The notes beneath the pieces were generated by a model. The model was not told the DNA's origin, ran no database searches, and worked only from the letters and a program-made list of their open reading frames with translations. A stretch of 64,000 nucleotides of DNA, taken from positions 62,001 to 126,000 of the forward strand of contig CAVTOG010000009.1 in NCBI GenBank assembly GCA_963736325.1. Direction: 5' to 3'. Positions 8,189 to 17,216 of the stretch are shown here, piece by piece (position 1 is the first letter of the stretch; every line of letters starts with the position of its first letter). This stretch comes from Actinoallomurus sp963736325 (GTDB taxonomy: Bacteria > Actinomycetota > Actinomycetes > Streptosporangiales > Streptosporangiaceae). The translations under genes were made by a program, and so were the position numbers.

Positions 8189-8924
8189 CGGTCTTCATGA
8201 ACACCGGGTCGACGGCTAGGGACAGGTCGTCGACCCGGGAGACCGGCGCGATGCCGAGGGAGTTCGTGACGAAGATCGTGTCGTAGGGGCCGATGTCGGA
8301 GAGGTGCACCGGGGCCTGGCGTGACGGGACGCCCAGCAGCGCGAGCCGTCCCTTCAGCAGCCGCATGGTGATCCCCTCCAGGCAGGGCGCGTCTGGCCAG
8401 ACGACGCCGCCGCCGTCGTAGAAGCCGATGTTGGTGATCGCGCCTTCGGAGATCACCCCGCCCGGCCCGGTGAGCAGCGCGTCGTCGAAGCCCTCGCGTT
8501 CCGCGAGACGCCCGAAGTGGATCTGCGCGAAGCTGCCCAGGTGCTTGATGTGGGCGACGGGCCGTTGGTATTCGAAGGACTTCAGGCTCTGCGGGGTATC
8601 CGGCATCGCGTCGGGCGGGCGTACCGAGACCATGATCGCCGGAGCGGGGTCCTCGGGGGGCCAGAAGACGTTGACCCTCACCGACGCGTCGCGGACGTCG
8701 TCGCCCAGGGCGTGCCGGATGTGATCGCGAACCCGCTCCCCGTCCAGGCCGGTCTCGAACAGCTCCCGTGTGGCCGAGGCGAGGCGTTCGAGATGGAGGT
8801 CCAGGCCACGCGTGCACCCGTCGCGTACCTGCATCGCGGTGAAGTGGCCGTAGTTGATGAGAGCGGGGAACCGTAGCTCGTCGGCGGTGGCGGTGTGGCC
8901 GTTGACCTCGAAGCAGGGAATCAC
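8148..8924 (-). CDS. Class IV aminotransferase (PLP-dependent)
   Basis: A 258-residue fold-type IV PLP enzyme related to branched-chain aminotransferase and aminodeoxychorismate lyase. It has NYGHFTAMQVRDG near the N-terminus, the PLP-lysine region VAHIKHLGSFAQIHFGR, GGVISEGAITNIGF for cofactor phosphate binding and a C-terminal VTNSLGIAPVSRVDD. Start chosen at GTG 8924, because residues encoded upstream do not resemble the family and would run towards the divergent pyrD gene. A GGAGG lies unusually close to that start, so a start a few codons away is possible. Given the folate genes in the window, ADC lyase (pabC) activity is possible but unproven. Confidence 0.85.
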   Translation of the reverse strand: MIPCFEVNGHTATADELRFPALINYGHFTAMQVRDGCTRGLDLHLERLASATRELFETGLDGERVRDHIRHALGDDVRDASVRVNVFWPPEDPAPAIMVSVRPPDAMPDTPQSLKSFEYQRPVAHIKHLGSFAQIHFGRLAEREGFDDALLTGPGGVISEGAITNIGFYDGGGVVWPDAPCLEGITMRLLKGRLALLGVPSRQAPVHLSDIGPYDTIFVTNSLGIAPVSRVDDLSLAVDPVFMKTVIQAYESVPWERI

Positions 8925-8969
8925 GCCTCCAACGTAGCCCGCCGCCGCGAGCTGCGAGAATCGGAGTCG

Positions 8970-10022
8970 ATGTACCGACTCCTCTTCACCACGCTGCTCC
9001 GCCGCATCCCGGCCGAGACCGTCCACCGATCGAGCTTCCGCGTGCTGCGGCTCCTCGCGGCCCTTCCCGGCGGCCTGGCGCTGACACGCCGCCTGCTGGG
9101 GCCGCGCGACCCCGCGCTACGTGTACGTGCGCTGGGCCTGGACTTCCCCTCGCCGCTCGGGCTCGCGGCCGGGTTCGACAAGGACGCCGAGGCGTACGAG
9201 GCGCTGGGCGCGTTCGGGTTCGGCTTCGTCGAGGTCGGCACCGTCACGGCACGGCCGCAGCCGGGGAACCCCAGGCCCCGACTGTTCCGCCTCGTCGCCG
9301 ACCGGGCGATCGTCAACCGGATGGGCTTCAACAACCACGGCGCCGACGCGGCGGCGGTGCGCCTGGCCCGGCGGCGTACGGCCGTGGTCGGCGTCAACAT
9401 CGGCAAGTCCAAGGTCGTCCCGGAGAGCGAGGCCGTCGCGGACTACGTCGCGAGCACCGAGCGCCTCGCCGCCCTCGCCGACTACCTGGTCGTCAACGTC
9501 AGCTCCCCGAACACCCCCGGCCTGCGAAACCTCCAGGCCGTCGAACACCTTCGCCCGCTGCTCGTCGCCGTACGCGAGGCCGCCGACCGGGTGTCACCGC
9601 GCCGGGTGCCGCTGCTCGTGAAGATCGCCCCCGACCTGGCCGACGCCGACGTCGACGCCGTCGCCGACCTCGCGCTCGACCTCGGGCTCGACGGCGTCAT
9701 CGCGACCAACACCACGATCGGCCGCGACGGGCTCGCGAGCGACCCGGCCGAGGTCACCGCGGCCGGCGCGGGCGGCCTGTCGGGCGCGCCTCTGAAGGAC
9801 CGCTCGCTGGAGGTGCTCCGGCGGCTTCGCGAGCGTACGGGCGACCGTCTCGTGCTCGTCGCGGTCGGCGGCATCGAGACCCCCGACGACGCGTGGGAGC
9901 GCCTGCGGGCCGGCGCGACCCTCGTCCAGGGCTACACCGGCCTGATCTACGGCGGCCCGCTCTGGCCGCGCGCGATCAATCGCGGCCTGTCCGCCCGGTT
10001 CCGGTCACTTCCTCGGCCATGA
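8970..10022 (+). CDS. pyrD: Dihydroorotate dehydrogenase (quinone), class 2
   Basis: Oxidises dihydroorotate to orotate in pyrimidine synthesis, passing electrons through FMN to membrane quinone. The 350-residue protein has the class 2 amphipathic N-terminal extension (YRLLFTTLLRRIPAETVHR), the FMN motif GLAAGFDKDAEAYEAL, VEVGTVTARPQPGNPRPRLF, NRMGFNNHGAD, the active-site VNVSSPNTPGLRNLQ with the class 2 serine base, and the C-terminal phosphate-binding GGIETPDDAWERLRAGATLV. It starts at ATG 8970, 45 bases from the divergent aminotransferase start. It is isolated from other pyr genes. Confidence 0.95.
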   Translation: MYRLLFTTLLRRIPAETVHRSSFRVLRLLAALPGGLALTRRLLGPRDPALRVRALGLDFPSPLGLAAGFDKDAEAYEALGAFGFGFVEVGTVTARPQPGNPRPRLFRLVADRAIVNRMGFNNHGADAAAVRLARRRTAVVGVNIGKSKVVPESEAVADYVASTERLAALADYLVVNVSSPNTPGLRNLQAVEHLRPLLVAVREAADRVSPRRVPLLVKIAPDLADADVDAVADLALDLGLDGVIATNTTIGRDGLASDPAEVTAAGAGGLSGAPLKDRSLEVLRRLRERTGDRLVLVAVGGIETPDDAWERLRAGATLVQGYTGLIYGGPLWPRAINRGLSARFRSLPRP

Positions 10023-10094
10023 GTCGGTCGACAGCTCGTCAAGTGCCTTGAACACCGGGCTCCGCGCCAGCACGCTTCTCCATGAGGAGGAGTC

Positions 10095-10826
10095 GTGCCT
10101 GGACGAGGTGCGTCGGTGGCCGGTGCTTCGGCTCAGGCCAGATACCGGACCATGCGGGCCGAGCACCGGCAGGAGCGGGTCATCGCACGGCTCGCGCTCG
10201 CCGGTGTCGTGGGCTCCATGACGGCCGGACTTTTCGACTGGATGCCCGGCCTGTGGGCCGCGACCGCGGTGTTGCTCGCGCACACCCTCTTCCTGCGCGT
10301 ACGCCCCGGCGACCCGGTCGCGCGCTGGCGGCGCGGGGCGGCGGCCGAGCGCCGTACGGGCAGGCGCCTGTCCCGGCTCGACCCGGCCTACTTCCACGTG
10401 CTGCACGACCGGGCGATGCCCGGCGCGTCGCGTACGAACCTCGACCACCTCGTCGTCGGCATCACCGGCGTGTACGCGATCTCCTCACGCCGCTGGCCGC
10501 CGCTCACGCGCCTGCGCGCCGGTGAGCGTCTTTTCGCAGGTCCACGGCCGATGAACCGCCTGCTGTCGATGACACGCGGCGGCGCGCGTACGGTCCAGGA
10601 CCGTCTCTCGGACGAGCTGGGCCGGCCGACGGAGGTCACCGCGGTCATCGCGGTGCACGGCGGCCGCATGCCGCACGCCGGGATCCTGTTCGATGAAATC
10701 CTGCTGCACCGCGCCAAGCGCGTGAACCGGCTCATCCAGCGCCAGCCGGCCGTCTTCACCACCGCCCAGGTCGCCGCCATCGCCGCCGCGGCCGAACGGG
10801 TCCTTCCACCGATGATCGACGTGTAA
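10095..10826 (+). CDS. NERD-like domain membrane-associated protein
   Basis: A 243-residue protein with two short hydrophobic stretches near residues 31-60 (LALAGVVGSMTAGLFDW, GLWAATAVLLAHTLFL) that could form a hairpin in the membrane. A NERD-type module follows: GAAAERRTGRRLSRLDPAYF, then NLDHLVVGITGVYAISSRRW. NERD domains belong to the nuclease-related fold, and many are probably not active on DNA. GTG start with a GGAGGAG run 7-10 bases upstream (10083-10089). No operon partner; function unknown. Confidence 0.72.
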   Translation: MPGRGASVAGASAQARYRTMRAEHRQERVIARLALAGVVGSMTAGLFDWMPGLWAATAVLLAHTLFLRVRPGDPVARWRRGAAAERRTGRRLSRLDPAYFHVLHDRAMPGASRTNLDHLVVGITGVYAISSRRWPPLTRLRAGERLFAGPRPMNRLLSMTRGGARTVQDRLSDELGRPTEVTAVIAVHGGRMPHAGILFDEILLHRAKRVNRLIQRQPAVFTTAQVAAIAAAAERVLPPMIDV

Positions 10827-10903
10827 CGAAAAACCGGCACGCTTCGTGACGCATTAGTACGCTCGGCGACAGCCGAACCGAGCAGCAGGTGGGGGAGATC
10901 GCC

Positions 10904-11965
10904 ATGACGGGCCGCATCATCGTCCTAGGCGCCACCGGCTACACCGGCCGCCTGACCGCACGCGACCTCGTCGCCCACGGGGCACGACCCGTCCTCGCCG
11001 GCCGCAACACAGAGACGCTCGGCGTACTGGCCGAGGAGCTGGGCGGCCTGGAGACGGCGTGGGCCGACGTCACCGACCCGCGCAGCGTACGTGCCCTGGT
11101 CGAGCGCGACGACGTCCTCGTCACCACGGTCGGGCCCTACCTGGAGTACGGGCGGGCGGCCCTGGAGGCCGCGGTCGACGCGGGCGCGCACTACCTCGAC
11201 TGCACCGGCGAACAGCCGTTCATCCGCGAGGTCTTCGAGAAGTACGGCGATCAGGCGTGGTCGGCGCTGATCCCCGCGTTCGGGTACGACTACGTGCCGG
11301 GCAACCTCGCGGGCGCCCTCGCCCTCGACCGGGTCGGCGAGGAGGGCTTCCGCGTCGACATCGGCTACTTCGTCGGCGGCGGCGACATCGTACGCGGGCT
11401 GTCCGCCGGCACGTTCGAGTCGGTCGCGGGCATGGCCGGCGCGCCGATGTACACCTTTCGCGGGCGGATCATGGACGAGCGGCGCGCGCGGGTGCGGGAC
11501 TTCGCGGTGGGAGGACGCTCGCGGGCCGGAATGTCGATCGGCGCTTCGGAGCATTTCGCGTTGCCTGCTGCTTATCCGGCGGTGTACGAGGTCAATGTGT
11601 ATCTGGGGTGGTTCGGGCGTGCCACGCGGGTCGCGGCGCTCATGCCGCGCGGCCGGATGGCGACCTCCGGCGTACGCCTGGGAGCGAGGGCGATGGCGAA
11701 CCTCGCCCGGCGTCGTGGGTCGAAGAGCACGTTGACGTCCCGGATCGTGGCGGTGGCGTATGACGCGGATGGGGCTCTGCTGACGGAGGTTCATCTCTCC
11801 GGGGGTGATCCTTATGAATTCACGGCGGGGGCGCTTTCGTGGGGGGCCCGGCAGGCGGCCAATGGAATGGCGAATTCTGGGGCACTTGGGCCGGTTTGTG
11901 CGTTTGGTCTTTCGGAGTTGGAGGCTGGGTGTGCGATGGCCGGGATAGCGCGTGTAACAGGGTGA
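10904..11965 (+). CDS. Saccharopine dehydrogenase-like NAD(P)-binding reductase
   Basis: A 353-residue protein opening with a Rossmann motif IIVLGATGYTGRLTARDLV and LAGRNTETLGVLAEELGG. It continues with VLVTTVGPYLEYGRAALEAA and AGAHYLDCTGEQPFIREVF, the pattern of the saccharopine-dehydrogenase/trans-acting enoyl reductase family. The C-terminal half is hydrophobic and less conserved. Start set at ATG 10904 with GGGGGAG seven bases upstream, rather than GTG 10889. A lipid- or polyketide-type enoyl or carbonyl reductase role is possible. From about 11,790 the third positions lose their GC bias, which may mark a relaxed C-terminus. Confidence 0.8.
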   Translation: MTGRIIVLGATGYTGRLTARDLVAHGARPVLAGRNTETLGVLAEELGGLETAWADVTDPRSVRALVERDDVLVTTVGPYLEYGRAALEAAVDAGAHYLDCTGEQPFIREVFEKYGDQAWSALIPAFGYDYVPGNLAGALALDRVGEEGFRVDIGYFVGGGDIVRGLSAGTFESVAGMAGAPMYTFRGRIMDERRARVRDFAVGGRSRAGMSIGASEHFALPAAYPAVYEVNVYLGWFGRATRVAALMPRGRMATSGVRLGARAMANLARRRGSKSTLTSRIVAVAYDADGALLTEVHLSGGDPYEFTAGALSWGARQAANGMANSGALGPVCAFGLSELEAGCAMAGIARVTG

Positions 11966-12133
11966 ATCTCCGCGAAGTGCCTGGGTGTGGTGGTTTTGGA
12001 CATAGCGCCCTTTGGTTCTTAAGGCTAGATTTGGCGATATTTGGGGTTAAGTTTCTGGGGCGTTGAAATAATCTTCTTGTGGTTCCGAAGAAACTGTTGA
12101 AGAAGGCCGGGAAAAGGCTTTACGTTCGGCGCC

Positions 12134-14203
12134 ATGGAAGACCGGCTACTGGCGGCGGCATTACGGTCGCGGGACCCCGCCGCCATGGGCGCGGTCTACG
12201 ACGACTACGCCTCACGTCTCTACGGCTACTGCTGGTTCCAGCTACGCAACGGCGACGCCGCCCAGCTCGCCTTCCGCGACACGATGATGTGCGCCGAAGT
12301 CCACATCCGCGAGCTGCGAGCCCCCGCCAAGCTCGGCCCGTGGCTCTACGCCTTCGCCCGCATCGAATGCCGCCGCCGACGCCCCGCCGGCCCCGTCATG
12401 CCCGATATCCCGGTCGCCCACCACGACCAGGAGGACGTCGACCTGAGGCTGATGGCCTGGCAGGCGGTGAACGCACTCCCGCCGCTGAGCCGCGAACTCC
12501 TCGACCTGCGCTACCGCCACGAACTGGCCGAGTACGACATCGCCCTGGTGACCGGTCTCCCGACCCGGGAGGTCGCCGAGCTCCTGGTCCAGGCCCGAGT
12601 CCTCTTGGAAGCCGCCCTGATCGCCGAAGTCCTCGCCCACGAGGGCCCGTTCGCGTGCCCAGAACGAGCAGCGATCCTGCACCAGCGGAAACCCGCCCCC
12701 GAAGGCCGACGAACCCCAGGCCGCCACTCGACCACCACCGACCGCCACGGCCTCTCGATCCGCCGCCCGGACACCCCTGCCGACCAACGCACAACGCCGC
12801 CGGGCGGTTCGGGCGCGGTTGATGACCTGTACGACCCGCTGGCCGGGCGTTCGGGTGGTGCCGAGAGCGAACGCGAGACGCCGGCCGATGGCTCACGTGC
12901 TCCCGGAGGTTCAGGTGATCTCGATAGTCCTGTTCGTTCCGGTGTCGCCGGCGGTCTTCGCCGGCGTTCGGGTGGGCGACGGGGGGCGGGCGATGGTCTG
13001 GGGGTGGTCGAGGATCGACAGGAAGTGTCAGGCGGCCTTCCAGGGGAGATCGACGACGATCAGCGGGAGATGCTCGTCCGGCACTCTCTCGAATGCCCGG
13101 TCTGTTCGCGGCATCTGCCGGACGCCGTTTCGCCGGCCAAGGTCTACGCGTTGCTACCTCAGGCGGAGCCGTCGGACGAGTTGCGCGCGCGGGTCATGAG
13201 CTGCTTCACCGATCCCGAGATGGCCGGGTACCGGCTGTTCGCCGCAGCCAGGGTCTCCGCGTTCGGTGTGCAGGGGTTCCCGCGCCAGCACGGCGCCGGA
13301 CGTGGCTACGGACGCCACCGTGGCCCGCGGCGCTGGCCGCGTGCGGTGACGGCGCTGTTCGGGGCGCTGATCGCCGCAGTGACCGCGTCCGTCGTGTGCG
13401 GCTGGGTCGGAGAGGAGGCCTCCCACGAGAACGGCGGCATCTTCATCGGCCCGCCCGGCGCCCCCATCCCCCTGCCGAGCCCGACACCATCGGTACCCAA
13501 GGCCGTGGCCCATCCGATCTCGGCGACCTTTCCCCTAGGCCCGCACGTCCCCGAGTCCGTCATGGCCGAGGCGGCTCCGGAAAGGCCGATCCCCGGCCCC
13601 GCAACGGGACGCCTGAGCGTCTCACCGGGCCATCTGACCTTGGGCTCCCACGGCACGGGAACCCTCCTCGTCCACGCGCTGGGCGGCGAAGTCACCTGGC
13701 ACGCCAGCCCCACCGGCCCCATCCGCCTGGCCGCCGCGACCGGCGACCTGACCGCCGGCGCGACCGAGACCGTGGCCGTCCAGGCCCTGTCCCATCGCCC
13801 AGGAACAGCGGCGATCACGTTCCAGCCGGGCGGCGCGACGGTCCTCGTCTCCTGGAACACCCCACCACCGAAAACACCCACACCGACCACCCCACCCACG
13901 ACGAGCCCACCCCCCACGACACCGCCCCCGCCAACGACGACCCCGACGCCGACGGCTACACCCACCGCGCCCTCGACGACACCCACCCCACCCCCGGTCC
14001 CGAAGCCGACCCCCTCCAACCCCCCGCCCCCGGAACCAACGGCGCCCAACGCACCCCCTCGACCATCAGCGACCCACCCCTCACCCTCAAAGCCGACGAT
14101 GTCCAGCGCACCCCCACGGCCGCCGACCAACACCCCGGCCAGGCCATCGGCCCCGAACCCGGCCACATCCAACGCTCAGGCCGCCACGGACCCCCGGCGA
14201 TGA
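12134..14203 (+). CDS. Sigma-70-like / zinc-finger anti-sigma-like / membrane / Pro-rich fusion protein
   Basis: A single 689-codon frame joins four parts. Residues 1-180 resemble an ECF sigma factor: AVYDDYASRLYGYCWFQL (region 2-like), then LPPLSRELLDLRYRHELAEYDIA and GLPTREVAELLVQAR (region 4-like HTH). Residues about 180-310 are low complexity. Residues 314-330 hold REMLVRHSLECPVCSRHLP, an H-x3-C-x2-C motif as in zinc anti-sigma domains. A membrane helix follows near 412-430 (TALFGALIAAVTASVVCGWV). Outside come a beta-rich BACON/Ig-like segment (LSVSPGHLTLGSHGTGTLLV) and a tail of about 120 residues almost all Pro, Thr, Ser and Ala, likely wall-spanning. The sigma region 2 -10 recognition helix looks weak. 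An AT-rich 100-bp leader precedes the ATG. Confidence 0.72.
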   Translation: MEDRLLAAALRSRDPAAMGAVYDDYASRLYGYCWFQLRNGDAAQLAFRDTMMCAEVHIRELRAPAKLGPWLYAFARIECRRRRPAGPVMPDIPVAHHDQEDVDLRLMAWQAVNALPPLSRELLDLRYRHELAEYDIALVTGLPTREVAELLVQARVLLEAALIAEVLAHEGPFACPERAAILHQRKPAPEGRRTPGRHSTTTDRHGLSIRRPDTPADQRTTPPGGSGAVDDLYDPLAGRSGGAESERETPADGSRAPGGSGDLDSPVRSGVAGGLRRRSGGRRGAGDGLGVVEDRQEVSGGLPGEIDDDQREMLVRHSLECPVCSRHLPDAVSPAKVYALLPQAEPSDELRARVMSCFTDPEMAGYRLFAAARVSAFGVQGFPRQHGAGRGYGRHRGPRRWPRAVTALFGALIAAVTASVVCGWVGEEASHENGGIFIGPPGAPIPLPSPTPSVPKAVAHPISATFPLGPHVPESVMAEAAPERPIPGPATGRLSVSPGHLTLGSHGTGTLLVHALGGEVTWHASPTGPIRLAAATGDLTAGATETVAVQALSHRPGTAAITFQPGGATVLVSWNTPPPKTPTPTTPPTTSPPPTTPPPPTTTPTPTATPTAPSTTPTPPPVPKPTPSNPPPPEPTAPNAPPRPSATHPSPSKPTMSSAPPRPPTNTPARPSAPNPATSNAQAATDPRR

Positions 14204-14443
14204 ATCGCCCGCCCCTGTCCGCCCTCCGAAGGCGGAAGGTCACCGGCGGGCCGGTCAGGCCATCGGCCGACGCCGGTGCCCGCTCGTGAGAACGACCACC
14301 TCCAGCGCGCCGCCCGGTCCTGTGACCAAGCCGGATAGCCAGATCAGGTGCTCAGTGCGGGGGCCGGAGGTCCTCTGTGGGACGTGCGGAGACATCAGCC
14401 GGGCTCCATTGCCGGTCGTCTCGTCGGCCGTGGTCGCGGCGTG

Positions 14444-15103
14444 ATGGTGGCGTACACCGTTGGGCCCAGTGATCTGCGGGGTGTGCTGGTCGCGCCGTTG
14501 GAAGTGACGCCGGCGCTGGCGGAGCTGGTCGGGCGGATTCAGCGGGTGCCCTGGCCTCAGTGGCTTGAACCTGGACCGCGGATGCGGCGGGAGGTCGCCG
14601 AGCTATGCCGGCTGCAGGCAGCGAGGGGGCTCACGGTGCTGTCCTGGCTCGCGGACGGGGCCGTTCCGAGTGACATCGGCTGGATGCTCGAGACTCATCG
14701 GCTCACCGGGCCGCGGCAAGAGTGGATGTACTCCGCCGCGGATGGGCTCGCCGAGCCGGTGCGTGAGCTGGTGGTCGCGAACTGGACCTGGGTGCTGTCC
14801 ACGCCGCACGGCGGGCGGGTGACGGCGCCGTTCTTCGCCAGTCGTGCCTACCCCGATGACGGGTACGCCGCCGCGCACGCCACCGTGACGCTGCTCCAGA
14901 TGTGGGAGCGGGTGCCGGAGGTACGGCACTCGCTCGCCGCGGCGTGGGCCGCGACCCGTACGCCCGCCGACTGGTGCAAAGCGGCCGAGTTGCGCGCCAG
15001 TTACGGCGGCGACGTTCCGATCTTCACGTACCCGCCGGGGCCGGTCCCGCCGAGGTCGACGCTTCGCCCGTGGATCCGCAGGCTGCTGTGCGGCGAGCCA
15101 TGA
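14444..15103 (+). CDS. Uncharacterised actinobacterial protein
   Basis: A 219-residue soluble-looking protein with no motif I recognise. It is rich in Trp, Leu and Arg (PWPQWLEPGPRMRREVAELC, ELVVANWTWVLSTPHGGRVT) and predicted mostly helical; its third codon positions are strongly GC-biased, which supports coding. Start uncertain: ATG 14444 chosen, GTG 14441 is adjacent, GTG 14348 would add 32 poorly conserved-looking residues; none has a good Shine-Dalgarno. It is followed after 144 bases by the NlpC/P60 gene in the same direction. The 240 bases before it hold no other gene that I can see. Confidence 0.6.
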   Translation: MVAYTVGPSDLRGVLVAPLEVTPALAELVGRIQRVPWPQWLEPGPRMRREVAELCRLQAARGLTVLSWLADGAVPSDIGWMLETHRLTGPRQEWMYSAADGLAEPVRELVVANWTWVLSTPHGGRVTAPFFASRAYPDDGYAAAHATVTLLQMWERVPEVRHSLAAAWAATRTPADWCKAAELRASYGGDVPIFTYPPGPVPPRSTLRPWIRRLLCGEP

Positions 15104-15247
15104 CGGCTCACTCCTGCTGAGGCCGGCTTGGCCCTCTGGGTGGTGGGCGGTGGCGGCACACTCCTGTTGATCGTGTTTTCGTTGTGTCACCGGTGGTTAC
15201 TCCTTGTGATAGATCGTTTGTGGTGGGCGACGTCTGGGGGGAGACCG

Positions 15248-16483
15248 TTGTCTGGGTTCAGTGAGCGCCGGCGATGGTTCGGTGCGACTTCGCTATGTGT
15301 CCTCGCGGTGGTGACCCTGGTGGCGGCGCCGGGGTTGGCCGATCAAGGGCCCAGTGCGCGTGACCTCGCCAAGAGCAGGAAACAGGTGCGGGACGGCGCG
15401 GCCGAGGTCGGGCGGATCAACGCGGCTCTCGCTCAGGCCGACGGGCGGCTCGACGCGCTCAGCAGTGACGCCGAGTTGGCCATCGAGCGGTTCAACGGTG
15501 CTCGGGTCAGGCTTGAGCAGGCCGAGCAGGATCATCTGGCGGCTCTGCGGAAGACGGAGCGGGCCCGGCAGAGGTTCGACGAGACGCGGCATCAGCTGGG
15601 GATCTTCGCCGCGCGTGCGTACCGTACCGATGACAGTTTTCCGTCGATGGCCGCGGTGCTCGGTGGGCGGGGAGGGCCGTCCGGGTTTCTTGATCGGGCG
15701 GTTTTCATGCAGGTTCTGGCCAACAAGCACGATGCGATGGTTCGGCAGGAGAAGGCGGCCAGCACCGTCGCGGGGCTGTTCGAGCGGCAGGCGGGGCAGG
15801 CCCTGAAGGGGCAGCGGGACGCCACTCGTGCCGCCGCCGCCGCACGGCAGGCAGCGGCTGCGGCGGTGGACCGTCAGCGGGCCGGGGTGAAGCAGATCCG
15901 GCAGCAGAAGGCCGGGTTCGTCGCAGCGCTCGTGCGGGCGCGTGCCCGCTACACCGGGCTGCAGCGCAACCGCGCCGCCGCTCTGGCCGCGCCGCCACGC
16001 GCAGCGGCAGCGCACGCGGCCGCACCGTCTCGTGCGGTCGTACGGCGGATGTCGCGTGGCCTCGCCCGCGGGTCAGGGCTCGGCGGGGTGGCCGCGGCGG
16101 CGGCGCTGCGGTGGATCGGTACCCCGTACTCCTGGGGTGGCGGCAATCCTGGCGGGCCGACGCTCGGCATCATGCAGGGGGCGCACACGGTGGGGTTCGA
16201 CTGCTCGGGCCTGGTGACGTACGCCTGGGCGCGGGCCGGGGTGCGGCTCGTCCACTACGCGACGACCCAGTACAACTCGGGGCCCCATCCGTCGCGCGAC
16301 CAGCTTCGCCCGGGGGACCTGCTCTTCTTCGCGCACAATCCGTCGAATCCGAGCACGATCCACCACGTCGGCATCTACATCGGCCACGACCAGATGGTGG
16401 AGGCGCCGTTCACCGGGGCCAGGGTGCGGATCTCGTACGCCTTCCGGCCGGACTACGCGGGAGCGACGCGCCCCGCCGCGTGA
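15248..16483 (+). CDS. Secreted NlpC/P60 (C40) peptidoglycan endopeptidase
   Basis: Predicted extracellular gamma-D-Glu-diaminopimelate endopeptidase of 411 residues that remodels cell wall. A signal peptide (GATSLCVLAVVTLVAAPGLA) is followed by a long coiled coil, about residues 35-230, of the kind found in RipA/CwlO-type enzymes. The C-terminal NlpC/P60 domain has catalytic Cys 319 in VGFDCSGLVTYAW and His 373 in HHVGIYIG. The start is set at TTG 15248: GGGGGGAG lies four bases upstream and translation begins just before the signal peptide. An upstream GTG frame start would add 40 residues with a second hydrophobic run and lacks such a site. Confidence 0.9.
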   Translation: MSGFSERRRWFGATSLCVLAVVTLVAAPGLADQGPSARDLAKSRKQVRDGAAEVGRINAALAQADGRLDALSSDAELAIERFNGARVRLEQAEQDHLAALRKTERARQRFDETRHQLGIFAARAYRTDDSFPSMAAVLGGRGGPSGFLDRAVFMQVLANKHDAMVRQEKAASTVAGLFERQAGQALKGQRDATRAAAAARQAAAAAVDRQRAGVKQIRQQKAGFVAALVRARARYTGLQRNRAAALAAPPRAAAAHAAAPSRAVVRRMSRGLARGSGLGGVAAAAALRWIGTPYSWGGGNPGGPTLGIMQGAHTVGFDCSGLVTYAWARAGVRLVHYATTQYNSGPHPSRDQLRPGDLLFFAHNPSNPSTIHHVGIYIGHDQMVEAPFTGARVRISYAFRPDYAGATRPAA

Positions 16484-16625
16484 CCCGGCCGGAGGGCCGA
16501 TAGGTCTTCGGTCTGCCGTGAGGTGTCCAGGCGGCGGCTCGCCGCGCGCGAAGGAGCCGGCCAAAACCAGGCCGACTCCTGACTCCCTACCTGAACGCCA
16601 CTCGCATGGCCAAGATCCGGACTGC

Positions 16626-17111
16626 CTAGTGGTCCTTGGCCGCCCGCTTGATCGAACGCTCGATCTCCGCCTCGGCCTCCGTGCGGTTCGCCCAGCTCGC
16701 GCCCTCGACGGACTTGCCGGGTTCGAGGTCCTTGTAGACCTCGAAGAAGTGCTGGATCTCCAGGCGGTCGAACTCCGGGACGTGGTGGATGTCCCGCAGG
16801 TGTTCCATGCGCGGATCGGTGGCAGGCACGCACAGCACCTTGTCGTCGCCGCCGGCTTCATCGGTCATCCGGAACATGCCGACGGTGCGGCACTTGATCA
16901 GGCACCCTGGGAACGTCGGTTCCTGGAGCAGGACGAGTGCGTCCAGGGGGTCGCCGTCCTCACCGAGCGTGTGATCGATGAAGCCGTAATCGGCTGGATA
17001 CTGCGTCGAGGTGAAGAGCATCCGGTCCAGCCGGATACGGCCGGTCTCGTGATCCATCTCGTACTTGTTGCGTTGTCCCTTTGGGATCTCGATAGTGACG
17101 TCGAACTGCAC
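16626..17111 (-). CDS. ppa: Inorganic pyrophosphatase (family I)
   Basis: Hydrolyses pyrophosphate to phosphate in the cytoplasm, pulling biosynthetic reactions forward. 161 residues, the usual bacterial length. Active-site features are EIPKGQRNKYEMD, the DYGFIDHTLGEDGDPLDALV signature with the three catalytic aspartates, DDKVLCVPATDPR and the C-terminal HFFEVYKDLEPGKSVEG. GTG start at 17111 is supported by GGAGG six bases upstream; upstream codons do not fit the family. Divergent from the D-Ala-D-Ala carboxypeptidase gene, 105 bases apart, the same arrangement as ppa next to Rv3627c in mycobacteria. Confidence 0.96.
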   Translation of the reverse strand: MQFDVTIEIPKGQRNKYEMDHETGRIRLDRMLFTSTQYPADYGFIDHTLGEDGDPLDALVLLQEPTFPGCLIKCRTVGMFRMTDEAGGDDKVLCVPATDPRMEHLRDIHHVPEFDRLEIQHFFEVYKDLEPGKSVEGASWANRTEAEAEIERSIKRAAKDH

Positions 17112-17216
17112 GATGTCCTCCGCTCCCCGGGGCGGGCCGAGGCGGTTCTGGTTGGATGTTGGCCTGTACAAGAATGTCGCACGTCAGTAGTGCTGCGGCG
17201 ATGAGAGGGGCGTTAC

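Noticed and set aside
13860..14180. Tandem DNA repeat or CRISPR-like array in the Pro-rich region
   Set aside because: Repetition comes from Pro/Thr/Ser codons without a fixed unit length; it is in frame with the upstream membrane protein.
16531..16545. GCGGCG-GCT-CGCCGC hairpin as terminator for the NlpC/P60 gene
   Set aside because: Only six pairs in very GC-rich sequence, no T-run; such short stems occur often by chance here.
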